Positions 7,207-12,849 of a DNA stretch of 12,849 nucleotides are shown in pieces. The DNA lies in assembly GCA_905372155.1 (NCBI GenBank), contig CAJPNZ010000090.1, positions 1 to 12,849 on the forward strand. Reading direction: 5' to 3'. Within the stretch, counting starts at the first letter, position 1; each line of letters starts with the position of its first letter. The notes under the pieces were generated by a model. The model did not search any database. It saw nothing but the letters and a program-made list of their open reading frames with translations, and had not been told where the DNA came from. The translations under genes and the position numbers were made by a program. The stretch is from Propionibacteriaceae bacterium (GTDB lineage: Bacteria; Actinomycetota; Actinomycetes; Propionibacteriales; Propionibacteriaceae).

Positions 7207-8292
7207 TCAGGACAGTTTGTCGCGTCCCGGAAGGTCGGCGGGCATCTCGAGGTGCGTCGACACGTCAGAGGCCGGGGCCAGGCCGTGCTTCTCGAAGGCC
7301 TTGCGCAGGTACTCGGCGGCGTCGATGTTGATGGGGCTCTCGGTCCACATGGCGTAGGGCAGGTTGACGAAACGCTCCTCCTTCACCGCGGTGAGGTCCT
7401 TGGTGGCCGGGTGCGACTTCAGTGCGTCGATCTTCTCCTGGTAGGACTGGCCGGGGTACTCCACCAGCGCGATGACGTCGGGGTTGGCGGTGGCCAGGCG
7501 TTCCCAGTTCACGTTGGTCCAGGTGTCCTCGATGTCGGCGGTGGCGTTCGTCCCGCCCGCGGCCTCGATGATCGCCTGCGGGGCGCCGTACTTGCCGCTG
7601 GTGAACACGTTGTCCTTGGCGGAGTCGAAGAGGAACACCACGGGCTTCTTCTCGGGCTGCGCGGCCCCCTGGACGGCCTTCAGGCGGGTGTCCATGTCCT
7701 CGACGGCCGCCTTGGCGACATCGCTGTGCCCGGTGATGGTGCCGAGGTTGGTGATGTCGGTGCGGACCGCCTCCCACGGGTCGACGACGCCGCGTTTGGT
7801 GGTGCCCTCCTGGCGGCACGACTCGGTCAGCAGGTAGGAGGGGATGCCCTTCTCGGACAGGATGTCGGGGGTCAGGTTCTTGCCCTCGGAGAAACCGTAG
7901 TTCCAGCCCGCGACCACCAGGTCGGGGCTGTTGGCGAGGATCGACTCGAGGGTGGGGTATTCCTTGGAGACGTCGTTGAGGCCGTCGACGGTCTCGGCCC
8001 CGTACTTGGCCTTCAGAATCGGGACGTCGCGGCCCATGCTGCTGACCGCGGTGATCTCCTTCGCGCCCCCGGCTGCCAGCGCGAGGGCGATGATGTTGCC
8101 GTCGTTGACGTACATCTTCTTCGCCTGGGAGGGGAGGGTCAGCTCCTTGCCGCAGTTGGTGACGGTGACCTGCCCGGAACCCCCGGCCGAACCGCTGGCG
8201 GAGGTGGTCGGCTGGGTGGGGGAGGAACAGGCGCTGAGGGCGATGAGGGGCAGGGTCAGCCAGGCGACTGCCCGGGCGCGGCGGGTGATCAT
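7207..8292 (-). CDS. btuF: BtuF-like substrate-binding lipoprotein of the cobalamin importer
   Basis: 361 residues. The N-terminus is a lipoprotein signal (MITRRAR, hydrophobic core, lipobox LSAC with Cys22), followed by a Ser/Thr/Gly-rich linker. The rest matches the helical-backbone (Peripla_BP_2) binding proteins used with FecCD/BtuCD permeases: LESILANSPDLVVAGW in the first lobe, an inter-lobe helix around 190-215, then KPVVFLFDSAKD and PDVIALVEYPG in the second lobe. The family includes siderophore, haem and cobamide binders; cobalamin or cobinamide is assigned here because the operon is led by a cobalamin riboswitch. The ATG at 8292 has an AAGGAG ribosome site that overlaps the stop codon of the ATPase gene, so translation is closely coupled. 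It is the last clear importer gene of the unit. Iron-chelate transport cannot be excluded from the protein alone. Confidence 0.82.
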   Translation of the reverse strand: MITRRARAVAWLTLPLIALSACSSPTQPTTSASGSAGGSGQVTVTNCGKELTLPSQAKKMYVNDGNIIALALAAGGAKEITAVSSMGRDVPILKAKYGAETVDGLNDVSKEYPTLESILANSPDLVVAGWNYGFSEGKNLTPDILSEKGIPSYLLTESCRQEGTTKRGVVDPWEAVRTDITNLGTITGHSDVAKAAVEDMDTRLKAVQGAAQPEKKPVVFLFDSAKDNVFTSGKYGAPQAIIEAAGGTNATADIEDTWTNVNWERLATANPDVIALVEYPGQSYQEKIDALKSHPATKDLTAVKEERFVNLPYAMWTESPINIDAAEYLRKAFEKHGLAPASDVSTHLEMPADLPGRDKLS

Positions 8293-8297
8293 GTGGT

Positions 8298-8303
8298 CTC
8301 CTT
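8298..8303 (-). promoter_or_regulatory. Shine-Dalgarno site of btuF overlapping the btuD stop
   Basis: AAGGAG read on the minus strand overlaps the TAA of the ATPase gene (8302-8304) and sits five bases before the btuF ATG. It decides the btuF start and supports coupled translation. Confidence 0.8.
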
Positions 8304-9099
8304 AGGGTTCTGGATCGATCGGTTCGGGCGGCACGAGGCCGTCGATGACGAGGTGCTGCACCCCATCACCGACCGCCGGGACCTGCCGGGCCCGCACCTT
8401 GAAGGCGGACTCCAGGTTCACGGCGGTCATGACTTCTTCGGGCGTCCCGGCGGCGTGGATCCTCCCGTCGGCGAGCATCACGATCCGGTCGAACCAGCCC
8501 ATGGCCAGGTCGAGGTCGTGGATTGAGGCGACGATGGTGCGGCCGGTGGCGCGCATGGTCTGCAGCAGGTGCAACTGGTGGTGCACGTCGAGATGGTTGG
8601 TGGGTTCGTCGAGCAGCAACAGGTCGGTGCCCTGCGCCAGGCCCTTGGCGAGCATGGCGCGGCGCCGTTCGCCGCCGGAGAGGTGCCCGCAGCGCCGGTC
8701 GGCCAGGTGCGCCAACCCCACCATCTCCAGGCACTCGGCGACGATGCGTTTCTCGTCGGAGCCGCCGACCTGCCAGGGCATCAGGTGCGGCAGCCGACCG
8801 AGGGCGACCATCTCGGAGAGCGAGAGGTCCTCGGGTGCGGCCTCCTCCTGAGCGACGAAGGCCATCAGCCGCGCCCGTTCCCGCGGGCGAAGGCGGGAGA
8901 GATCCCTGCCGTCGACCTCCACGTGACCCGTCGTCGCGGGCCTGATGCCCGCCAGCACCCGCATCAGGGTGGACTTGCCGACGCCGTTGACCCCGACCAG
9001 GGCCGTCATGGTGCCGGGCTGCACGTCGAGATCGATGCCGGATACGATCACTCGCCGCCCGATCGAGCAGGTGAGGTTGTCGGCCTTGAGCGCGGTCAC
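8302..9099 (-). CDS. btuD: BtuD-like ATPase of the cobalamin importer
   Basis: 265 residues, a complete ABC ATPase. Walker A is GVNGVGKST (36-44), the Q-loop Gln is Gln84 in FVAQEE, the signature is LSGGERRR (140-147), Walker B is LLLLDE (160-165) followed by PTNHLD, and the switch histidine is His194 in SIHDLD. PTNHLDVHHQ and the order of motifs are those of the FecE/BtuD class. The C-terminal tail of about 25 residues ends in a Pro/Asp/Glu-rich segment. The GTG at 9099 is chosen because it overlaps the permease stop by four bases (GTGA, 9096-9099) and has GGAGG (9106-9110) six bases upstream. The frame is open further to 9765, but that extension lies wholly inside the permease gene and gives no domain. 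Confidence 0.87.
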   Translation of the reverse strand: MTALKADNLTCSIGRRVIVSGIDLDVQPGTMTALVGVNGVGKSTLMRVLAGIRPATTGHVEVDGRDLSRLRPRERARLMAFVAQEEAAPEDLSLSEMVALGRLPHLMPWQVGGSDEKRIVAECLEMVGLAHLADRRCGHLSGGERRRAMLAKGLAQGTDLLLLDEPTNHLDVHHQLHLLQTMRATGRTIVASIHDLDLAMGWFDRIVMLADGRIHAAGTPEEVMTAVNLESAFKVRARQVPAVGDGVQHLVIDGLVPPEPIDPEP

Positions 9100-10157
9100 G
9101 AGCCACCTCCGAATCCGTAGTTGCGGCGACCCATGACGATCAGGAAGACCGGCGCGCCGATCAGACCGGTGACCACGCCGAGCGGCACCTCGGCGGGGGC
9201 TACGATGACTCGGGAGAGCACGTCGACCCACAGCAGGAACAGCCCGCCGACGGCGGCGGCGACGGGAAGCAGCCGGCGGTGCAGGGAGCCGACCACCATG
9301 CGGCACAGGTGCGGAATGACCAGGCCGACGAAACCGATGCCGCCGGAAACCGCCACCAGCACCCCGACCAGCACCGCCAACAGCAGGAAGAGTCCCTGCC
9401 GCAGCACGCCGACGGGGATTCCGAGAGCCGCGGCGGCGTCGGGTCCCCAGGCCAGCGCGTCGAGCCAGCCGCTGCCGAGCAGGAGCAGCACCAGGCAGAT
9501 CACGACGACGCCGGTAGCGAGCGGGAGCCGGTCCCACTGGGCGCCGGAGACGCTGCCGAGCAGCCAGTACAGCACCGACTGCGCGGCGCGCGGGTCGGGG
9601 CCCTTGAACACCAGGAAACTCGCGATGGCCGAGAAAGCGGAGGAGAGCACCACCCCGGCCAGGACCAGCCGGATCGGGGTGAGGCCACCCTGGGCCATGG
9701 CCACCAGGTAGACGGCAAGCGCCGCCCCCAGGGCGCCGAACAGCGCCCCGATCGACGTCGACCACAGCCCGAAACCGGACAGGATGCCGAAGGTGATCAC
9801 GGCGGTGGCGCCGACGGAGGCGCCCGAGGAGACGCCGAGCAGATAGGGGTCGGCGAGAGGGTTGCGCACCAGGGTCTGCATCGCGCAGCCCGCGATACCG
9901 AGCCCCGCGCCGACGACAACCGCCAGCAGCGCCCGGGGGAGCCGCAGGTCCCAGACGATGGTCTCGACGGCCTTGTTCCCGCTGCTGACTCCCTGCAACC
10001 TGCTGACGATCACCTGCCAGATGGCGTCCTGATCGAGAGCCTCGGAGCCGATGTTGACGGAGTGGATGATGCTCACTGCGGTGAGCGCCAGCACCACGAC
10101 GACGATGGGCAGGGTGAGGAGTTTCAGCACCCTGCGAGCTGTTTTCAGGCTTGCCAA
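9096..10157 (-). CDS. btuC: BtuC/FecCD-family permease of the cobalamin importer
   Basis: 353 residues from the chosen start, the normal size for FecCD permeases, with about ten hydrophobic segments. Family hallmarks are LRLPRALLAVVVGAGLGIAGCAMQTLVRNPLADPYLLG near the first third, the GASVGA helix, and GGIGFVGLVIPHLCRM near the end; the last contributes the cytoplasmic loop that meets the ATPase. TTG at 10157 is preferred because GGAG (10163-10166) lies five bases upstream; GTG at 10175 is an alternative. The frame is open to an ATG at 10298, but that extension would translate the conserved core of a cobalamin riboswitch and is therefore rejected. The stop overlaps the ATPase start (GTGA). 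Expression should fall when cobalamin is plentiful, through the leader at 10209-10356. Confidence 0.87.
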   Translation of the reverse strand: MASLKTARRVLKLLTLPIVVVVLALTAVSIIHSVNIGSEALDQDAIWQVIVSRLQGVSSGNKAVETIVWDLRLPRALLAVVVGAGLGIAGCAMQTLVRNPLADPYLLGVSSGASVGATAVITFGILSGFGLWSTSIGALFGALGAALAVYLVAMAQGGLTPIRLVLAGVVLSSAFSAIASFLVFKGPDPRAAQSVLYWLLGSVSGAQWDRLPLATGVVVICLVLLLLGSGWLDALAWGPDAAAALGIPVGVLRQGLFLLLAVLVGVLVAVSGGIGFVGLVIPHLCRMVVGSLHRRLLPVAAAVGGLFLLWVDVLSRVIVAPAEVPLGVVTGLIGAPVFLIVMGRRNYGFGGGS

Positions 10158-10162
10158 AGAAG

Positions 10163-10166
10163 CTCC
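10163..10166 (-). promoter_or_regulatory. Shine-Dalgarno site that decides the btuC start
   Basis: GGAG on the minus strand lies five bases before TTG 10157. None of the upstream in-frame candidates (GTG 10175, ATG 10298) has as good a site. Confidence 0.55.
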
Positions 10167-10175
10167 AGTGTCCAC

Positions 10176-10194
10176 GAGCCTGTTCGCGAGGCTC
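10176..10194 (-). promoter_or_regulatory. candidate expression-platform hairpin of the cobalamin riboswitch
   Basis: GAGCCT, a seven-base loop CGCGAAC, and AGGCTC form a perfect 6-base-pair stem between the riboswitch aptamer and the btuC ribosome site. There is no T-run, so control of ribosome access is more likely than termination. The loop could make the loop-loop contact with the aptamer known in class I cobalamin riboswitches; that pairing is inference. Confidence 0.5.
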
Positions 10195-10208
10195 TCAGCC
10201 GATAAAAC

Positions 10209-10356
10209 GAAGCTGCGGTCTTCGGACTTCGGATCTTCCTCGCCTGTGGCCTTCCCAGGTTTCCCCAGTGGCGTGAGTCGCAGGTTTGTCACCGTCACCG
10301 CTGCGCGTCAGTCCCGGATTCGCACCGGGTTCCCATGCCCTCGATGGACCAGCTCC
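10209..10356 (-). promoter_or_regulatory. cobalamin (B12) riboswitch aptamer
   Basis: Read on the minus strand, the leader of btuC contains the hallmarks of the cobalamin aptamer in the right order. They are the core GGGAACCCGGTGCGAAT... ending CCGGGACTG (10309-10334), a GCCACTGG...GGAAGGC segment (10249-10272), and the B12 box AAGTCCGAAGACC (10217-10229), which fits the consensus rAGYCMGgAgaCC. The outer helix P1 closes it: GGAGCTG (10350-10356) pairs with CAGCTTC (10209-10215) over seven positions including one G-U. The aptamer is about 148 bases, on the short side. Cobalamin riboswitches normally turn off B12 uptake or synthesis genes, which fits the importer downstream. Confidence 0.92.
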
Positions 10357-10363
10357 AAGGCGG

Positions 10364-10369
10364 AGACTA
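10364..10369 (-). promoter_or_regulatory. candidate -10 element for the riboswitch-btuCDF transcript
   Basis: TAGTCT on the minus strand ends seven bases before the first base of riboswitch helix P1, so transcription would start right at the aptamer. No good -35 is present; the matching position is occupied by GGCAAA from the hairpin at 10387-10404. Called on position more than on sequence. Confidence 0.4.
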
Positions 10370-10386
10370 GCAGTTGAAAGACGAAT

Positions 10387-10404
10387 TTGCCGCATCGGCG
10401 GCAA
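10387..10404 (-). terminator. possible terminator of mshB
   Basis: TTGCCGC, loop CGAT, and GCGGCAA form a 7-base-pair hairpin on the minus strand, 18 bases after the mshB stop. The following bases ATTCGTCTTTC are moderately T-rich. It separates mshB from the riboswitch leader. The stem is short and the tail imperfect. Confidence 0.4.
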
Positions 10405-10422
10405 CCCCGTCCCGGGACCCCC

Positions 10423-11316
10423 TCAGACGTCGAGACCCGCGAACAGGTCGTCGGCGGGGCTGTCGCCGGGGAAGGGTACCCCTGCGGCCAGGCGGTAGGC
10501 CTCGCCCGTCCCCTCCACGGTGCGCATGAAACGGAACATCTTCCACAACGGGTGTTCTGGATCCACCTGGCTGCGGTGGGCCTCCAGGGCGGCCTGGCAC
10601 AGGTCGGCGCGACCCTCGTAGGGAATCACCGCCACGATGTGACGCGGGTCGATGGCGAAACGGCGGCGCATGGCCTCCTCGTCCATGCCCTCGGGCAGCG
10701 GCATGCCCAGCTCGTGGGCCTTCTCCGCGGCCTTGCTCCACGCCTGCGGGTTGGGGCTGATCCACAGCACCCGGCTCACCCACCACGGCTCTCCCAGGTC
10801 CGGCCGGTACGACGGCACCCCCGCCAGCATCGTGGCGTACATGGTGACGCGGTGCGCCTGGATGTGGTCGGGGTGGCCGTAGTTGCCGTTCTGGTCGTAG
10901 GTCGCGATCACCTGCGGCCGGCGGTCGCGGATCAGGGCGACGAGGTGGTCGGAGGCCTCCAGCAGGTCGGCGGCCCAGAACGCGCCGTCGGGCAGCTCGT
11001 CGCGGGGAATCGCCCGGCCCTCGTCGTCGGTGGCCATGCCGGAGTCGTGGTACCTGCCCTTGCCGCCCAGCCACACGTGGTCGGTGACGCCGACGATCTT
11101 GAGCGCCTTCGCGAGTTCATCCACGCGTTTCGCGCCCAGCTCCTCGGGGGTGTAGTGCTCCCATTCGGGCACCAGGATCTCACCCAACTCGCCCAGCGTG
11201 CAGGTGACCAGTGTCACTTGGGCGCCCTCATCGACGTAACGCGACATGGTGGCGGGCGACTGCGATGACTCGTCGTCGGGGTGGGCATGGACGAACATCA
11301 GGCGGCGATCAGACAC
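10423..11316 (-). CDS. mshB: MshB: N-acetyl-GlcN-inositol deacetylase, mycothiol biosynthesis
   Basis: 297 residues, a PIG-L/LmbE-type zinc deacetylase. MshB removes the acetyl group from GlcNAc-inositol, the second committed step to mycothiol, in the cytoplasm. The zinc and catalytic motif is HAHPDDES near the N-terminus (His12 and Asp15 as ligands, Asp14 as base), and the third ligand lies in GHPDH (His151). The sequences TCTLGE, LGG.GR..DSGM, and YDQNGNYGHPDHI match MshB better than the related amidase Mca. The length agrees with MshB (about 300). The GTG at 11316 is chosen because the conserved strand RLMFVHAHPDD follows directly. The frame is open to 11523 but that extension crosses a strong terminator and is Pro-rich noise. 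There is no ribosome site; a -10 element just upstream suggests a leaderless mRNA. Confidence 0.87.
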   Translation of the reverse strand: MSDRRLMFVHAHPDDESSQSPATMSRYVDEGAQVTLVTCTLGELGEILVPEWEHYTPEELGAKRVDELAKALKIVGVTDHVWLGGKGRYHDSGMATDDEGRAIPRDELPDGAFWAADLLEASDHLVALIRDRRPQVIATYDQNGNYGHPDHIQAHRVTMYATMLAGVPSYRPDLGEPWWVSRVLWISPNPQAWSKAAEKAHELGMPLPEGMDEEAMRRRFAIDPRHIVAVIPYEGRADLCQAALEAHRSQVDPEHPLWKMFRFMRTVEGTGEAYRLAAGVPFPGDSPADDLFAGLDV

Positions 11317-11323
11317 GGGGGCA

Positions 11324-11329
11324 AGGATA
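11324..11329 (-). promoter_or_regulatory. -10 element of a leaderless mshB promoter
   Basis: TATCCT on the minus strand ends seven bases before the mshB GTG, so transcription would start at or next to the start codon. T-rich sequence from the terminator tail (around 11347-11352) lies 16-17 bases upstream and could serve as a weak -35. No Shine-Dalgarno sequence exists, which agrees with leaderless translation, common in actinobacteria. Confidence 0.5.
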
Positions 11330-11340
11330 GTCCCGGGACG

Positions 11341-11381
11341 GCACAACAAAAGCGTCCCGGGAAAGCGGCTTCCCGGGACGC
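11341..11381 (-). terminator. strong intrinsic terminator after the Pro-rich membrane gene
   Basis: GCGTCCCGGGAA (11370-11381 on the minus strand), a six-base loop, and TTCCCGGGACGC (11352-11363) form a perfect 12-base-pair stem, followed on the minus strand by TTTTGTTGT. This is a textbook intrinsic terminator, 57 bases after the stop of the gene at 11439-12149. It insulates mshB from upstream transcription. Confidence 0.9.
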
Positions 11382-11438
11382 GGGCAGGCGGGGGATGAGG
11401 GTGGCGTCGGCCGGACCCTCCGGCTGGAGGCTGTGCTG

Positions 11439-12149
11439 TCAGGTGAACGGGTACTGGTGAGGCTGTCCCGTGGTTGTCGGCATGGTTTGGGAGGAGCGGG
11501 AGGCCCGTCGTTCCCACTGCCACATGAGCAACAGGGCAATAATACTGAAGGAAAACGCGAGTCCAAACGGGCCAAAGGGCTCAGTGAAGACCCTGTAAAG
11601 CAGGCTATTGGCGTCGAATGCGGATCCTTTTCTTATGCCATCAAATGCCGTAGTAAATGCTACTATAATGTTGCACAGCGCAGAAAGGAGCTGACAGATG
11701 GCCGTGGATAGCAGCGTCTTGTATCCGCGTCCTCGCAGGAAGAAAATCCCCCCGGTTAGGAGGCCGGCGGTAATGAGGGATCCCAGTGCGATGGCGAGCA
11801 ATGAGGTGATGCTTGGCGTTATCTGCATTGTCGTCATGTTGATGTTGGCCAGAACTATGGTGAAACCTGTGCCGTAGAGCGCCGCTCCCCCATCGATGAT
11901 CCCGGTAATGGCGGCATTTCTGGCGATTGCGGACTGTTTCGCGGTCCCGTGCAAGGGCTGGTTTCCTGCAATTGAAAATGGCGTCTGCTCGGGGGGTGTC
12001 GGGCGCTGGAAAATGCTGGAGTACTGGTTGTGAGGGCCCGACGGGGGCGTGGGGTATCCGTATTGGCGAGGGGGATCGGCCTGTGGGTATGGCGGGTATT
12101 CCGTGAAAGAAGTATCCGGCTGCCTTGGATCGGGAGATCCCGGGGTCAT
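11439..12149 (-). CDS. Pro-rich four-helix membrane protein, low-GC paralogue of its neighbour
   Basis: 236 residues. The first 75 residues are rich in Pro, Tyr, Gln and Ser (for example EYPPYPQADPPRQYGYP) and should be cytoplasmic and disordered. Four hydrophobic segments follow: around AAITGIIDGGAALYG, SLLAIALGSLITAGLLTGG, LLSTAICQLLSALCNIIVA and FGLAFSFSIIALLLMW. A short Ser/Thr/Pro-rich tail ends the protein. GIFFLRGRGYKTLLS after helix 2 matches GITFLKGKGYAVLLS of the gene at 12246-12849, so the two are tandem paralogues. ATG 12149 is chosen because the Pro-rich region starts there; an ATG at 12212 adds 21 unlike residues and has no ribosome site. The region is clearly AT-richer than its neighbours (86 G+C in 11521-11700) and uses codons such as ATA, AGA and GTA. 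The family and function are not recognised. Confidence 0.7.
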   Translation of the reverse strand: MTPGSPDPRQPDTSFTEYPPYPQADPPRQYGYPTPPSGPHNQYSSIFQRPTPPEQTPFSIAGNQPLHGTAKQSAIARNAAITGIIDGGAALYGTGFTIVLANINMTTMQITPSITSLLAIALGSLITAGLLTGGIFFLRGRGYKTLLSTAICQLLSALCNIIVAFTTAFDGIRKGSAFDANSLLYRVFTEPFGPFGLAFSFSIIALLLMWQWERRASRSSQTMPTTTGQPHQYPFT

Positions 12150-12245
12150 GTCAATGCAACTTTCATGGGTGAATCCATTGTCGCAATTGTACAACTCCTC
12201 AGGGCCATCCATGCCCGTGGACTGTTGTAGGTCTCGTGGACGGCC

Positions 12246-12849
12246 TCAGGAAACCTGCTTTGCCCATTGCCGGGTTGCGGGCTTGCACAACAGGACCAGG
12301 TTGCTGACAGCCATCCCCAGGCCGATCAGTATGCAGAAGATGATGATCACCAAGACCCCGGTCTCCGAACTCCTGTTCCGCATCGACTGGATGATCGAGT
12401 CGAGGGCCAGCAGCATGATCGCCACGTACAAAGCCGCAAGCGCGAGCTGTGCTATGACGGCGGACAGCAGCACCGCGTAACCTTTTCCCTTGAGAAACGT
12501 GATCCCGGTGACGAGGAGAGTGATCACGGTGGCAGTGGTCGCCAGACCCAGGATGAACAAAATGATGAATGTGATGTCCGCGGATCCGGCAGCACTTTCC
12601 GTTTCGCGCACCTTGACGGCGGAGAGAAGAACGATGATCGCTGGAAACAGCCCCAGGGAACCACCGATGATTCCGAGTACGGCTGCGGCGGTCGCCGACC
12701 CAGGGCGTTTCGGGCCGCCGAACTGGGGATGCGCCCCGTACAGGGGCGGAACCTGCCAGGACGGCGCCGTGTTCTGGGGCATCGGGGCGTAGAACTGGGC
12801 TTGCTGGCCGGGCTGCTGGCCGTGAGGAGCGGCGGGCGGCGGCGCGGGG
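12246..12849 (-). CDS. Pro/Gln-rich four-helix membrane protein (5' end cut by window edge)
   Basis: The frame is open through the right edge, so at least 200 residues are visible. An ATG at 12782 exists, but the codons before it read PAPPPAAPHGQQPGQQAQFYAP, with no ribosome site and clear continuity with the Pro-rich sequence after it, so the real start lies outside the window. The Pro/Gln-rich N-terminus leads into four hydrophobic segments (around AAAVLGIIGGSLGLFPAII, ITFIILFILGLATTATVI, LLSAVIAQLALAALYVAIM and VLVIIIFCILIGLGMAVSNL). GITFLKGKGYAVLLS between helices 2 and 3 is shared with the downstream paralogue. No enzyme motif is seen. Pro-rich tails with four-helix modules occur in actinobacterial membrane proteins of unknown role. 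Confidence 0.7.
   Translation of the reverse strand, partial: PAPPPAAPHGQQPGQQAQFYAPMPQNTAPSWQVPPLYGAHPQFGGPKRPGSATAAAVLGIIGGSLGLFPAIIVLLSAVKVRETESAAGSADITFIILFILGLATTATVITLLVTGITFLKGKGYAVLLSAVIAQLALAALYVAIMLLALDSIIQSMRNRSSETGVLVIIIFCILIGLGMAVSNLVLLCKPATRQWAKQVS

Noticed and set aside
5794..8526. Plus-strand open frame of 910 codons
   Set aside because: It lies opposite the TPR-like gene, btuF and part of btuD, which have domains, ribosome sites and lipobox. Its translation is low-complexity Gly/Arg/Val-rich and shows no domain; long antisense frames are expected at this G+C.
9100..9765. N-terminal extension of the BtuD-like ATPase
   Set aside because: It lies inside the permease gene and yields no domain; GTG 9099 with GGAGG gives the standard ATPase length.
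9279..10205. Plus-strand open frame of 308 codons opposite btuC
   Set aside because: The translation is Gln/Asp/His/Arg-rich repeats typical of the reverse of hydrophobic codons in high-GC DNA, and it would cross the riboswitch region.
10423..11316. Mycothiol S-conjugate amidase (Mca) instead of MshB
   Set aside because: The HAHPDDESS start is shared with Mca, but TCTLGE, the GR..DSGM stretch, the YDQNGNYGHPDH motif and the length of 297 residues fit MshB better. A phylogeny would settle it.
11317..11523. N-terminal extension of MshB
   Set aside because: It would translate the perfect terminator hairpin and overlap the upstream membrane gene. The residues are Pro-rich and not part of the family.
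1..12849. CRISPR array, tRNA, rRNA, transposase or attachment site
   Set aside because: No regularly spaced repeats, no tRNA-like cloverleaf, no transposase motifs and no flanking direct repeats were seen on either strand.

Overview
The window is a high-GC stretch of an actinobacterial chromosome. Most coding regions look well above 65% G+C. The taxonomic clues are mshB (mycothiol is an actinobacterial thiol), a DUF1023-family alpha/beta hydrolase with a WXG100-like N-terminus, frequent GTG starts with 4-base GTGA/ATGA overlaps, and a probably leaderless mRNA. A Propionibacteriaceae-like host would fit, but nothing here proves the family. I see no tRNA, rRNA, insertion sequence or CRISPR array, and no gene-free stretch above 300 bases.

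Plus strand, left half. The 3' end of a Gly/Ser/Pro-rich gene enters from the left edge (to 298) and overlaps a DUF1023 hydrolase (295-2109) by four bases. After a 174-base gap holding a long stem-loop (2145-2192) comes a compact four-gene unit: a SAM-dependent methyltransferase (2284-3117), then ATPase (3114-3782), lipoprotein binding protein (3779-4816) and permease (4813-5580) of a NitT/TauT-type ABC importer. All three junctions are 4-base stop/start overlaps, so the methyltransferase is built into the transport operon. The substrate is not known.

Minus strand, right half, read right to left. A Pro/Gln-rich four-helix membrane protein is cut by the right edge (12246-12849). A shorter, clearly lower-GC paralogue follows (11439-12149) and ends in a strong intrinsic terminator (11341-11381). 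Next is mshB (10423-11316), with a -10-like element placed so that the mRNA would begin at its GTG. Then a cobalamin riboswitch (about 10209-10356) leads a BtuCDF-like importer: permease (9096-10157), ATPase (8302-9099) and lipoprotein binding protein (7207-8292). The last gene is a helical-repeat (TPR-like) protein of unknown role (5593-7122), which meets the plus-strand operon tail to tail at 5580/5593.

Together the window holds two solute importers, one B12-controlled and one of unknown substrate tied to a methyltransferase, a thiol biosynthesis gene, and two surface or secretion-type modules. The points most worth a second look are the methyltransferase-transporter coupling, the riboswitch that an over-long reading frame would hide, the leaderless mshB promoter, and the low-GC tandem membrane paralogue.
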